NCBI GenBank assembly: GCA_014904985.1
Contig: MU129017.1
Location: 26,156 to 50,051, forward strand
Reading direction: 5' to 3'
Origin: Hydnum rufescens UP504
Lineage: Eukaryota > Basidiomycota > Agaricomycetes > Cantharellales > Hydnaceae
DNA: 23,896 nucleotides
Numbering within the stretch: the first letter of the stretch is position 1; each line of letters opens with the position of its first letter. Both the position numbers and the translations under genes were made by a program. The notes beneath the pieces are model-generated. The model did no database searches and was not told the DNA's origin. It worked only from the letters and a program-made list of their open reading frames with translations. Below are positions 9,964 to 20,046 of the stretch, one piece after another.

Positions 9964-10421
9964 GTCCCCGGATGAAGCTTTCCCTGTTTAAGCTGTGATT
10001 GCCAGATGCTCTGCAAGGTCGTCGAAGGTCGTTTCATTGGTTCATGAGATTAGTACAGTTCTCGACGAATTTCCTGTAATCGGGCCGGGAGTAATATTTC
10101 ATCTTGATGCAAGCGCCCGTGTCCATTCTTTCCTTATTTGTTGAATCGTCGTATCGGACGCTCCTCCTAGTTGTTCGAGTTTCCTTATTCCAGTATTGCG
10201 ACCTAGAATGGCCTTTCCACTAAGTTGCTACCACGGTAGCATAAGCTGAGTCTCTGTGTGCCTGAAGGAAAGTCCCTTCCTCACCCAAAGCTGCTTCAGA
10301 TGGTGCCAAACGACTTCCGTTTCCGTAGGGTTGATTCTGATGAGCATTGATCCCAATCGTTACAGCCCTCCATTTGCCGCTTTGTTGTCGGTGCTTATCA
10401 TAAATTACAGTCTTTGAGTGG
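9964..10421. other. Intergenic stretch, nothing supported
   Basis: Short open frames on the minus strand show no motif and no consistent splice pattern. The stretch separates the NLR-type head from the degenerate TPR block to its right. Confidence 0.4.
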
Positions 10422-11349
10422 TCAATGAACACACGCCCCCAGGTCAACATCAACTTGTATGATATTCACCTGCTCTTTTCGATGCCTCAACGGGGTGTAC
10501 TGTAGATACCTTCGCATCTCCCCACAGTCGTTCGATTGGTCCTGCACGCTTGAGGCTGGAATCCTTGACTTGGACTTTATCGCGTGGCTTGAAGGTGGTC
10601 TCTCAGATGTATCAGGCATACGATTCCATCTCATTACTCTTGAATCCGCATTGAGTATTTGGTTCGTCTCTGGCCTGGCCTCTCTCCCGACTATTTCCCA
10701 GAATTGCCCCGCCTGTGGAGTACGCCTCTCCCTGGTCGCTCAATCAACGGACATTACTATAAATATTCACGCCCTCCGGATTTGTCTTGATCGCTTCCCC
10801 ATGGTGGCCGAATCCTAAAGGATGGGTAGCGAAGTTGACACGAGAGTGAATGCGACCTAAACATAATATTTCGGGTCGATCTGCTTCCAGGACGCGGCAA
10901 ATGCTCGTCATTTGCCTTCAGTGCTTCCTCACGGCGACCGGATTTCGAATGATCTATGGAGAGGTCGAGAACTCGCGTTCGAGCTCTTGGGCTCAGTCTT
11001 CTGCTATTCGTGTAGCTCATCGGGCCTGGATTTCGCCCCTTTCATCCTGAGCCTCCTGCGTGAGACACGAGAGCAAAAACACCTCTTATGTAGACGTAAC
11101 AGCTGGCGACCTAGGGCTCTTATACAAGAATGACGCATGCAGCTCTAACCATATCGCTGTTCCTTGCATACTTTGGCCAGTTCTTCTCCACTCTCGCACC
11201 CATGCATATCCGAATGTCATTTCTGGATCCACGGCGGATCGTCGAGCTGGGCATTCGATGGCCGATCTTGTGAATAGGTGTACAGAGGCCCTTGAAATAT
11301 GGCTGAACTCTGGGATAAGCTTACGCGGACCTGTCAGACCCTGCGGCAC
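10422..11349 (-). pseudogene. Degenerate TPR-repeat remnant of an NLR/TPR-type gene
   Basis: Read on the minus strand, several short frames resemble the TPR units of fungal TPR/NLR proteins. The clearest are LDLSIDHSKSGRREEALKAN (around 10925-10970, compare the usual LxxLSxxLSxLGRREEAL) and HHGEAIKTNPEGVNIYS downstream (about 10750-10815). A weaker one is LSDQGEAYSTGGAIL followed by a Cys-Gly-Phe segment. ECPARRSAVDPEM near 11250 may be another. The units lie in different frames with stops between them, so the locus is decayed. Because TPRs are C-terminal in such proteins and lie 5' of the NLR-type head at 9382-9963 on the same strand, they probably belonged to a separate upstream gene. Confidence 0.4.
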
Positions 11350-11481
11350 TATAGGACCAGCGCATAATTATTGCAGGGTGTCGGCCCGACACCAACCCCT
11401 GAACGCGCACACCACAGCCTTATTCTTCTATATGGGGAGGAATATCGCAGCGTGCGTGTCCTTGAACATCTTCGTCCACAT

Positions 11482-12166
11482 ATGTCATCACCCCAAGTAC
11501 TCATTGTAGGTCGTCCCACTGAAAAAAACCCCGCTTGTAATCTGATTCCCATATAGGTTGGAGCTAGGCTATGCACGCCCCCCCCCCTCAATACCAAATT
11601 TACGGTGATTTCTTACTGATGCAGATGATCCAGGTGGTCTCGCCACTGCTCTTGTTCTCCACACCAATGGGATCGCTGTCCGCCTCATAGAAAACGCTTT
11701 GGATTATCACATCCGTGTCCGTGGTAATGGAATCCAAGTAAGTGCGATAGCCATCCCTGACTCCATGATCTTCGACCCCCTAACCGATGCTCTACTGCAG
11801 CCTAGGATTCTCGAGCTATTCAAGATTCTGGGCCTGGTCACAGACATATTCGATGATTCTATCAAACCCCCTCAAATGAGAGCGTATGACGGAGAGTTGC
11901 CATTAGGACGTGGGACTTTGTTCAGAAGGAAGTCGCAACTCCAGCAGTTCCCTACGTGCGTACCATTTCTTTTATGGCCCGATACGCCTATTTTGTTTCT
12001 TACTGCGTGCTCGTCTCCCGAGCCCAATAGCCGCATACTAGTTCAATCCACTACAGAGGCAATATTACGTTACCCAGTCCTCAGGGAGGTGGTTTTCGCC
12101 ATGGCTGAAGGGCGTATGGCAACCGCCTGCACCGCCTCATTTGTTATTAGAACCAGCTCATTTTGA
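11482..12166 (+). pseudogene. FAD-dependent monooxygenase (PheA/TfdB-like), N-terminal remnant
   Basis: The ATG at 11482 begins MSSPQVLIV, the first strand of a Rossmann FAD site. After an intron (acceptor at 11624) comes DPGGLATALVLHTNGIAVRL, the helix and second strand with a conserved acidic residue in the following IEN. Next is RVRGNGIQ, an intron with a good GTAAGT donor, then PRILELFKILGLVTDI, PPQMRAYDGELP and, after another intron, VQSTTEAILRYPV, equivalent to the family QxxTEAILR motif. These match the order of aromatic-ring hydroxylases. The GxGxxG motif is not recovered: the bases GTTGGAGCT are present at 11555-11563 but no valid donor follows, and a run of about 11 C lies nearby. 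The frame ends at 12166, well short of a whole enzyme. The family is fairly sure; the broken status is inferred. Confidence 0.55.
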
Positions 12167-12610
12167 ACGAAAACGACTCGACGCTATGAGTGATATTGGC
12201 TTGACAGGGTGCCCTCAACACTTCCAACGCATGGATGATGACCATCTTGACCCGAAATGCTGACGGTGCCTGGTGAGTCCACTAAAAGGTACTGAAATCA
12301 GTCGTAAGAGACCCTGTCACAGGTAGGAAGCATAGAGTATCTCCGGGAGGTCCACCACGTAAGAAGAAAGGGCAAAGAGTTAGTTGTATGATGAGCCTCC
12401 ATCACAGTTTGCTTCTAACGTCGTCACCAAACGTTGAACCTAAAAGGAATACTTTAAAGGCAAGCAGCTAGATCCGATCTACATGCGAAGTTGCGTACGT
12501 GTTCTTATAACCATTAGACCTGTATAATCTTCTTCCTCCTATTATATACGGAGTAATACAAACTAGCAGGGCAACATCTGGAGCACGCCAGTCGCATGGT
12601 CAATGATCGT
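12167..12610. other. Stretch without a supported gene
   Basis: Between the monooxygenase remnant and the end of the F-box pseudogene I find no frame longer than a few tens of codons with recognisable content. It may hold eroded 3' parts of the monooxygenase. Confidence 0.35.
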
Positions 12611-13779
12611 CTATCTCGTCCAGTTGTAATCAGCCGGGGCCCGCTGAAATGTCTTTACGCCCATGCCTCTTCCATCCAAAACATTGACACAATCAAGGGA
12701 GGGTCTGCCCTTATCGCAGACGATGAAGCGTAGTTGTGACGGCCAATTCTTGCGACTATCCATGATCGTGGCACTGAGATGCATTAGTATTTGTCCCAAT
12801 CCGGCAGAGACAGTGCGAGCAGAGATAAGGCATGTTTCAGAGAAGCGACGATCCATTCCTATGACTCAAGGGCGAGTGGGGGAGACCAGCTGGAACACTT
12901 GCTAAATATACGATGCGGTGCCAGGCCCAGAATCTCAAAACATCGCGTATAGCCCAGTGGTGCAAGGCATATATCCCCAACCCAACAAGACTTGGTGTGG
13001 ACTGCAGGATTTCAGGCAGAATTTCATGGAAGCCAGTGAAAAAACTGCCAGGAATCAGATGAATCTCGAGACAGCGCAGATGGGAAGTGACATCCCGAAG
13101 GATCCGGACAAGTGGGAGAAAGTTATCGGTGAGTGAGCCAGAGATGTGTGAGAGTCACCTTGCCATGGTGAGCCAAACTTGCGCCAGGACACAGTCCGCG
13201 CATGCTGAGTTCCCGTAATTTTGGTACGTCTGCGCAGAGCTCAGCGATTCCTTGGGTGGAAAACGATGCTACGGACGAAAGGGACAGTAAACGCAGCTGC
13301 GGGAGCGCAAAGGACAATGCCATGGATTCATCGATGCCATCGAGATATAGCTCTTCGAGATCCTGCATGTTGTTGATATTTTCGGCGAGAATTATGCCAT
13401 ACCGGTGGTGATAATGAAACTGGAGGTGCAAGGACCGAAGCGTCGAATAATCGCCCTTGAGCATTGACACCAACTGTAAAGACTGCAAGAATTTTTTAAT
13501 TTCAAGCGTGAAAGTGGCTGGTTTAGTGGGATCACCGACTGGAAAATTCGGGACATATGGAGCAAAGATATCGATAATGTCGAGACCGCGCGCTGCACAC
13601 CGTAAGGAGTCCCAGACAGTGACAGGGCCATAGAGAGAGTGAGGGTATAGGTAGGCATGTGCCAAACAAATGACTTGAGTCTCCCATGTTTGCTAAGAAT
13701 ATCGAGCAAGGAAGCTAAATCTGAGCACAAGTTCGAAAATGTGTCGTGGTCTCTGATTCCACTATGGTGGGGTCCCTTC

Positions 13780-13787
13780 ATCCATAG
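13780..13787. repeat. hAT target-site duplication, left copy
   Basis: ATCCATAG directly before the CAGTG terminus, identical to 17127-17134. The 8-bp length is diagnostic for hAT insertion. Confidence 0.93.
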
Positions 13788-16700
13788 CAGTGTTGCATTG
13801 ACCGGGTCCAAAAAGGTCAAGGGTCAATTTTGACCCCGGTCTGACTTTTGCGACCCGGTCAATCCCACGGTCAATGAGGTCAAAGAGGTCAATTCCCACA
13901 ATCGTAGATACAGTAGGCTCTCTGTCCTAGACTCCTAGATTTTGCATAGATTTCTCTAATCTACAATCACTCTTTTGTTGTTTTCACTGCCTCAGTATGG
14001 TTACTTTGATTATACTGGAAAATTCTGAAGGCACCAAGGAGTTGGTACTGATTTAACTGTGTAAACAGAGGATATTCTAGAAAAAAACCACCTGCATCCG
14101 CATTCCCTACTCCCCAATTAGTGTATGGGGAAGCCTAGTCCTCTCTGGGAGTTCTTTACTCAACTCAATGAGCCATATCAGAACAACAAGACCCACTCTT
14201 CAGCAAGATGTAATGCCTGCCTTGAGCATACTAAATTGCAGCTGGAATGCAATGACTTGGACAGAGTTACATTAGCTGGTGTGATAGGGTCTTGTCTGTC
14301 TGAGACTGAGATGCATGCAGCAGGTACTGTTTTAATTCTATGTGGAAAATATCTACTCTACTCAAAGCTTGCCACACACTCAGCAATAGCAGCATGTCAG
14401 CTGATTCAAGGTTCCATTGAAAAACTTGCATGGCATCTTATCTCATGTGAACACATCTCTGAACATGCTCACACTGCAGGTTCTAAATGGAATGAAGAAC
14501 ACCATCGGCCCTCTGGATCACTTGCAATCCTACCCTCTGCAACCCAGCAACTTCAAGGATCTGCTCCCTCTCCAACACTTCTTCTCCCACCTCCTCTTCC
14601 TCAGAGTCATAGTGTCACACCACTTGGTTTTCGCCCCGCATCACCCTTCAACACTGAATTGGAGCAGACAAGCAAAACAATCTGGCCATTAGCCAAAGTG
14701 TTTCAAGATGAGATTGAAATGCAGTTAATGTGCATGTTCGTGTCTGCTGGCTGGGCATTTAATTCTGTAGAGAACCCCGAATTTCTTAAGTTACTCAAAA
14801 TGCTGCAGCCCGGATTTGATCCCCCTAGCTGATCCAAACTATCTGGCTCCCTTCTACAAGCCCAGTATGCTGAAATTCAGGATGGACTAATGAATATCAT
14901 GAAGGGCAAGTATGCCACAGGACAATGTGACAGCTGGAAGGATATATCTAAGAACCATCTCATTGCATTCTTGGTGACAGCAAAAGGAAAGGTATTACTT
15001 AAATTTCCTCTCCTTTGGATGCAGAATTAAAACCTCTGAGTTCCAGATATGAGTTACCCATGTTCACAACACCTCAGGGGAGTGCAAAACAGCTGATAAC
15101 CTCTTGACTCTTATAGAACTAGAGAAAAAGTTCATTGAAGAGGATCTCTCATGTATCCTTATTGGATGGGTGTCTGATGCTGGGGGGGAATTGCGTGCTG
15201 CTTGCATCCGCTTACAATCACGATACCCTTGGCTCCTTGTAACTGATTGCTTTGTGCATCAGGCATGTAGTATATAAATCCTCTTTCTGGCACTACTGAG
15301 ATTTTTTTTGACATCAGATGCAGCTAGTTCTTGGAGATTATATCAAAAAAAACCCTTGCCTATTCCGAATGGCAGAGGCTTCCGAGCTCATTTCATGGTT
15401 CAATAACCATTCATTTGCACTTCATGTGCTCTTTTCTGAACAGCGATCCATGCCAGAATTTGGGAATGTGATTCTAACTCTCATTCGGGCAGTAATTACA
15501 CATTGGCTTACACATGTCACATCATTTAATCAGCTGCTTCGAGTGTCCATGGCAATGAAGTCTGCGGTGTTGAAGCACAAAGACAATATCATCAAAGCTG
15601 CAGGTACGGCAGTGTCAGCTGTCTCAAAGGCAAAGGAAATGGTTAAGATTATTGAAAATCCAGCATTCTGGACTGACCTCGAGATGTATGTCCCCCATCT
15701 CCTCTCTATCTCATTTACATATTCCCCTGATATGCACATAGGATATCCTCACACCTGGAACCCCTTTCCATTGCAATTAATGTTTGCCAAGGCTCGCATA
15801 CAAGGGTAGACATGGTCGGGCTCATGTTTGGCCAACTATATAAACATTATATGGATCTCTCAGCTACTGCGCTGCTCAGTGGTGAACCCGAGTCCCCCGT
15901 AGATGCAATTCTGACAAGCCTCAAGACCTGTTGGGTGAAGATTGACCAGCCCCTATTTATTGTTGGCATTGTTCTCAATCCATTTCTCAAAACCAAACTC
16001 TTTAACCCAAGTTTATCTGTGCATATGCTTATGATGCTTATTGAAAATCTCTACTGTCAGGTTTTCAGACTCCAATCTGTTCCACAAGAAATCTCATCCC
16101 AGGCATTCACCTATCTTACAGATCAGGAAGATGTATTTGGAATTAAGGGGGGGGATTGGACTGACCAGATGCTGCGGCATCATGTTGTGGTATGAAAAAT
16201 AATGAATCTTTCCTTCATTCCATGCTGATCCTGCACCTAGGACCTGTGCCCACTGAAGGCATGGAAAGCAATACTGGCAATGGATCCATTGGCACAACTT
16301 GCACATCTGGTCTACTCATTTGTATGCTCATCAGTGGTGACTGAGCAGTTCTTCAGTGAGACCAGGGGGACAAAAACTGCAGCCCACAACAGACTCTCAG
16401 TCGACAAGATGGTTATGGCATCTACCATTTGTCTTGACCTCCAGCGGCAGCACAGTGAAGATGGCTCTGCACGAAAACACACAAAATGAGCATTTGGTCT
16501 TCCTATTTCCACTACAGACAGTGATCCCACTGGCACGCGCTTGGATCCTGTTAATAGTTGTGGACCTGACCCGGAGGAGACAATTGGATATATTGTGATG
16601 AGGAATTCATTACTTGCCAATTTAGAGGGAGACGCAGATATTTCACTGATGACAAGCTCTGTGTCCCCTGTTGAGCTGCCACCCAATTCCCAGGTATGAC

Positions 16701-17126
16701 TTTTGGGATAGATCTAAATATTATGACTCACACTGCTCACTTCCTAGCATATCTCAATAAATGGTCACAAGTGGACCCTCAAGGAGGTGTTCAATTTAAT
16801 GTTGGATGACACATGGAATGCATATTGGTTCCAGGGGAAGTGGAATGCTATGGTGGAGGAGGAGTTTGCTGACTTAGTGACACAGCAAGCAAATCTTGAA
16901 TTGGATCCCACCCTGGCAGAAGCTACAGGCTGGCAGGTTGGGAGCGAAAGTACCACTAGTTCATGAGTTTGATACTGCATTATGCTGTATTACATTAAAT
17001 CAGTCTAATTGGTTGCCTGAATGGTTTGACCTTCACATGCTGATAGGGGTAAAGACCCCAGGTCAGACCAGGGGTCATGACTTGACTCGGTCAGACCCAG
17101 GTCTGACCTGGGGTCCAGCAACACTG
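13788..17126 (+). mobile_element. hAT-family DNA transposon, 3,339 bp
   Basis: Both termini begin CAGTGTTGC (13788-13796 and the complement of 17118-17126), as expected for hAT elements. The element is flanked by identical 8-bp direct repeats, ATCCATAG (13780-13787 and 17127-17134). Subterminal regions at both ends (13798-13895 and 17050-17116) are packed with GGTC/GACC motifs on both strands, a likely transposase-binding array. It carries one degenerate transposase gene. It lies inside the F-box/LRR gene, and the perfect target duplication points to a fairly recent insertion. Confidence 0.93.
14125..16966 (+). pseudogene. hAT transposase with three in-frame TGA codons
   Basis: Exons, judged by splice phase and family order: 14125-14991, 15047-15262, 15318-15685, 15742-16189, 16241-16693, 16748-16966. 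The N-terminus has a BED-finger-like pattern (W at codon 8, CNAC, then HLISCEH after a likely internal intron). The core has YATGQCDSWKDISKNHLIAF, HNTSGECKTADNLL, WVSDAGGELRAACIRLQ, TDCFVHQ/MQLVLGDY and HLEPLSIAINVCQG, typical of RNase H-fold hAT transposases in fungi. The C-terminal dimerisation region is SSVVTEQFFSETRGTKTAAH, then NRLSVDKM. TGA codons interrupt the frame at 14830-14832, 15050-15052 and 16487-16489. At each the family usually has a basic residue, so CGA to TGA changes are likely. One intron (15263-15317) is GC-AG (CAG/GCATGT). The element is therefore probably non-autonomous now. Confidence 0.85.
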
Positions 17127-17134
17127 ATCCATAG
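17127..17134. repeat. hAT target-site duplication, right copy
   Basis: ATCCATAG directly after the CACTG terminus, identical to 13780-13787. No mismatch has accumulated. Confidence 0.93.
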
Positions 17135-17376
17135 GGTGTGGCATCACTGTGCGAGATTGGGTCGGGCAATAAGTTGAGTTAGAATAACTGACACAGACAT
17201 AAATGAAATTGCAACATCTTCATAGAGCATCAGTAGGATGAGTTCATGCAGATAGCTGCAGCATTGTGATAGATGCGATCTGTCGTAAGCAGCAGGGAGG
17301 AATGAGATGATATAGCAGACCAACTCAGGAAAGGCGAAGATATGTGTGGAGTGCATGCTTGATGGACATAGAAGAA

Positions 17377-17688
17377 CTACAGGGCGAGTCTCTCCATGAT
17401 TACATAATACTTGCTCAGCAATGAATATTGAGTTCCAATAGACACATGCATTGAGTGATTTATCTCAATTGGTCTGATCGAAAGGAGAAATGAAACCAAG
17501 ATCAAAAAACCCACTGGCCAGATCGAGAATGCATCGCTTGCCAGGCATGACTCGACAGAATGGATTTGAAGGGAATCAAAACTGATGACGGTACCCTCCA
17601 ATGAGATGAATATCGCCAGATCCAATCGACCCTCTTGCAGGGTGCCAATATGTGCATCAGCATCCAAGAGCAAGCAACCTGCCATCAC
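17377..17688 (-). CDS. Unrecognised open frame upstream of the F-box pseudogene
   Basis: A frame of 103 codons on the same strand as the F-box gene, ending 20 bases before its start codon. It begins MMAGCLLLDADAHIG and includes a hydrophobic run (WPVGFLILVSFLLS) that could be a membrane segment. No family is recognised and no splice partner found. It may be chance or a decayed neighbour. Confidence 0.2.
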   Translation of the reverse strand: MMAGCLLLDADAHIGTLQEGRLDLAIFISLEGTVISFDSLQIHSVESCLASDAFSIWPVGFLILVSFLLSIRPIEINHSMHVSIGTQYSLLSKYYVIMERLAL

Positions 17689-17973
17689 ACGAAGTGGAAG
17701 ATGTGGCTTGGATTTTGAGGAACAATTTAAGGAGTATCAAGGGAAACCACAAGGCTGCAATGGGCATACAGTAGTAGGATGTTACACCACTCAATCAGTG
17801 CTATTGGTCCACTTGGGTATAAGGGTGACAGCTTTATGGGCACTTCTTGCCGGAATCAATGGCCTGGGGCCCTACTATATAATTACCACTCTCGCCAATG
17901 ACAAGAAAAAACAAAGAAAAGAAGGGACCCAATCTCCTAGGTGCATATGTTGTTGGTCAGGCTCATCACTCCA
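17689..17973. other. Stretch without a supported gene
   Basis: An open frame on the plus strand (to 17986) shows no motif. I see no repeat boundary or RNA gene here. Confidence 0.3.
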
Positions 17974-18287
17974 TCAGTGCTTTTGAGCATTTTCATCCCT
18001 CGCATACACTTCCCGAAGGTCTCTAATCAGGGCATATAGGCACATCTGTGTTTTCTCCATTGTCAGTTACACGCGGGGCTGTCATCACAATCGCAAATGT
18101 CTTGAATTTCCTGGGCAAAACGGATCACTGTTAACATATCATCCAGTATGTGGATGTCCTGATGCATTTGGAGGATCTCATTATTTGTGAGGGCATCCTG
18201 TGGAGTTCTGAAGGTGACAGTTCCTACATCGAGTATGGAGTTGACTGTCATTTTGATAATTCCTGTTGTGGCTGGATTTCGCCGCAC
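17974..18287 (-). CDS. Small two-exon gene, unrecognised
   Basis: The upstream exon runs from about 18287 to 18073 and contains TPQDALTNNEILQMHQDIHI and LDDMLTVIRFAQEIQDIC. A 50-nt intron (18023-18072; donor GTGTAA, CTGAC branch, acceptor ATTAG) joins it to an exon reading DLREVYARDENAQKH, with a TGA at 17974-17976. The frame is preserved and the product is a charged, helical, possibly coiled-coil segment. The 5' end is uncertain because the start overlaps a repeat that begins near 18243. No family recognised. Confidence 0.35.
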
Positions 18288-18622
18288 CTGGCAAAATGTC
18301 TGTCAGTTTGTAATTCACTTTTCTCAACAACAAGAAAAGGTAGCAACTTGTGGTCTGGGGAATAGATTCTTGTTGAATGCCCGCAGGTCATGTCATTGCC
18401 AGAATTGCAAATTTCAAAGATTTGACCATTTTGGGTTTTAAAAACTATTTCCCCCTCACTCACTCAGTTTTGACCAGTTGCCTCCCATTTTTTAATATGT
18501 TCTTTACCCCATGAATACCTAGGAAATGTTGAAGCCCGATTTCCAAAATTTACATTTTCAGTTTTTTCCAATAGTGAATTGTGCTTTCCCAGTGTACTGA
18601 GTTGAATCCCAGATAAAATATT
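18243..18622 (+). repeat. Diverged direct repeat, left copy
   Basis: It matches 20047-20425 in the same orientation: both start ACTGTCATTTT, share GGATTT..GCC...CAAAAT.TCTGTCA, CAGTTTTG.CCA, TTTAA.ATGTT, and end GAGTTGAATCCCA. Identity is visibly lower than between the foldback arms, so it is older. Similarity continues weakly into the left foldback arm, suggesting that one larger repeat family underlies both. Confidence 0.7.
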
Positions 18623-18919
18623 TAAAACAGCTCTGTTTCATCCAAAAATTTGCATGTGCTCCAATTATTGAGGGATAAAAATCCTCTCAAGGGCATTGGT
18701 GAATTTTTTAAAATTGCAAGCTTGAGGCTCATATCAATGAATCTACAAATCCCCCACAGAGTGAAGTCAATATCATACCCTTCCAGACCTCCTAGACCAT
18801 CTCCCAGGGGTAAAAGTATCCATGGCCCTCCCTGGAGCATATTCCATGTCTTAAAACACTAGCTCTCTGGGAGGGTAGAGAAATAAACACTAATACCATA
18901 GAACCATGTTACTGTCAGG
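18623..18919 (+). repeat. Foldback element, left arm
   Basis: About 297 bp beginning TAAAACAGCTCTGTTTCATC. It is an inverted copy of 19752-20046 with only scattered differences (for example a one-base difference in a T run and AATACC versus AATACT). Confidence 0.92.
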
Positions 18920-19091
18920 GCAACACTGCCATTGAAGCCACAAACAGAAAGAGGAAAGAGATTAATTAACCACACACTATCACAGTAGGAATCCTGAGTA
19001 TACACCACACAACAAGGGACACACAAGTCTCACACCTATCGCAGTGGGAATCCTGAGAGATTGAAACTGGTGATCCCCCAACTGTGAAGGG

Positions 19092-19100
19092 CTATAAATA
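19092..19100 (+). promoter_or_regulatory. TATA-like box inside the foldback element
   Basis: CTATAAATA stands about 80 bases before the ATG at 19174, after a stretch with two copies of the GTGGGAATCCTGAG-like motif (about 18986-19000 and 19043-19056). This could be an internal promoter for the short frame downstream. Inference from the motif only. Confidence 0.3.
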
Positions 19101-19173
19101 CTACTTCCTGCACACAGCCACCAGCCTTCCAGAGCCTTCCACCATCTTCCATAACCTTCTGGATCCTCTTAGA

Positions 19174-19377
19174 ATGCTGGCTCCACAGCCCAACAGTCAG
19201 CCTCCACAGCCACCATCACTAAGCCTCACTAAGCTGATGCAGCCATGTTACGAATCCTGTGTGCACCTCCACATGGCTATGCCCCAATTTCCATATGTAT
19301 CCCCCTTAGCAAATGTACTTCCAAGGCAGTGTATGCCTGGGTACTCCAAAGGTGTCCAAAGTGTCAAAGGACCATAA
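19174..19377 (+). CDS. Short proline-rich open frame within the foldback element
   Basis: It encodes 67 residues starting MLAPQPNSQPPQPPSLSLT and ending SVKGP. The frame also continues upstream to 19084 without a stop. It is low in complexity at the start and has no recognised domain. A TATA-like box lies upstream. Coding status is doubtful. Confidence 0.2.
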   Translation: MLAPQPNSQPPQPPSLSLTKLMQPCYESCVHLHMAMPQFPYVSPLANVLPRQCMPGYSKGVQSVKGP

Positions 19378-19751
19378 TGATGGGGATGGAGTATGGATTG
19401 GGACAGGTGGTGTGGATTCAGGGAGTGGGGCAGAGGAGGAGGAGGGGGAGTCTGGATTGGCAACTCCATGGACTCACATGGGGAGTGAGGGAATGACAGG
19501 TGCTGACAAGGGCACCAATGCTGCCACTGGTTGACTACCCAGCCCATAGCCCATCAGTTGAGGCCCAAGAGTATGAGGGCAATAACAATAAGAGAAATGC
19601 CAATAATGGCAAGGATGACAATAACCCCCTGACTGAATGGAGGGAGAGAGGAGACAAGAGCATTTGAAGAAGTAGGCACCATATGATAGAGTCAATGAGG
19701 AATGATACTCTGATGGGTAAGTCCACAAGTGGAAGCAAATGTCAATTTGAT

Positions 19752-20046
19752 CCTGACAGTTACATGGTTCTACAGTATTAATGTTTATGTCTCTACCCTC
19801 CCAGAGAGCTAGTGTTTTAAGACATGGAATGTGCTCCAGGGAGGGCCATGGATACTTTTACCCCTGGGAGATGGTCTAGGAGGTCTGGAAGGGTATGATC
19901 TTGACTTCACTCTGTGGGGGATCTGTAGATTCATTGATATGAGCCTCAAGCTCACAATTTTAAAAATTCACCAATGCCCTTGAGAGGTTTTTATCCCTCA
20001 ATAATTGGAGCACATGAAAATTTTTGGATGAAACAGAGCTGTTTTA
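19752..20046 (-). repeat. Foldback element, right arm
   Basis: Inverted copy of 18623-18919 (about 95 percent identical by eye). A transcript through both arms would form a long hairpin. Confidence 0.92.

Larger units (their letters stand above)
12611..17356 (-). pseudogene. F-box/LRR protein gene, split by a hAT transposon and by small lesions
   Basis: The minus-strand start at 17356 gives an F-box-like N-terminus: HIFAFPELVCYIISFLP, then YDRSHLSQCCSYLHELIL and LTQLIARPNLAQ. An in-frame TGA follows (17144-17146). Four codons later the hAT element begins. With the element and one target-duplication copy ignored, the frame continues at 13787 with LWMKGPHHSG, LCSDLASLLDILSKHGRLKS and FVWHM. 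A run of (AG)n at 13632-13639 (CT on the coding strand) fits a 2-base slippage, after which the correct frame is VWDSLRCAARGLDII and a leucine-rich region (LRSLHLQFHYHH, LEELYLDGI, LPQLRLLSL). A second break at 13129-13136 is a tandem GTGA duplication, after which LTDNFLPLVRILRDV and LRCLEIHLIPG continue. The tail (QLRFIVCDKGRPSLD) ends at 12611-12613. F-box proteins normally recruit substrates to SCF ubiquitin ligases. Confidence 0.7.
18623..20046. mobile_element. Foldback/MITE-like element with long inverted arms
   Basis: Arms of 297 and 295 bp flank about 830 bp of unique interior. Both outer ends read TA/AAACAGCTCTG, so a TA target duplication is possible but not provable from two bases. 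The interior has a TATA-like CTATAAATA at 19092-19100 and a proline-rich short frame (19174-19377) but no transposase. The element is non-autonomous if it is mobile. The class cannot be named. Confidence 0.6.

Noticed and set aside
10459..10818. Plus-strand frame of 119 codons
   Set aside because: It lies antisense to the TPR-like remnants and shows no motif; probably a shadow frame.
11060..11509. Plus-strand frame of 149 codons overlapping the monooxygenase start
   Set aside because: No recognisable domain; the monooxygenase frame explains the end of the region and TPR-like similarity lies on the other strand.
17135..17356. hAT insertion lying within an intron of the F-box gene rather than an exon
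   Set aside because: A donor-like GTCTGT and a CTAAC branch exist near 17175-17200 and could splice to AG at about 13755-13765, but the coding frame runs straight through except for one TGA, so the exon reading is simpler. Not excluded.
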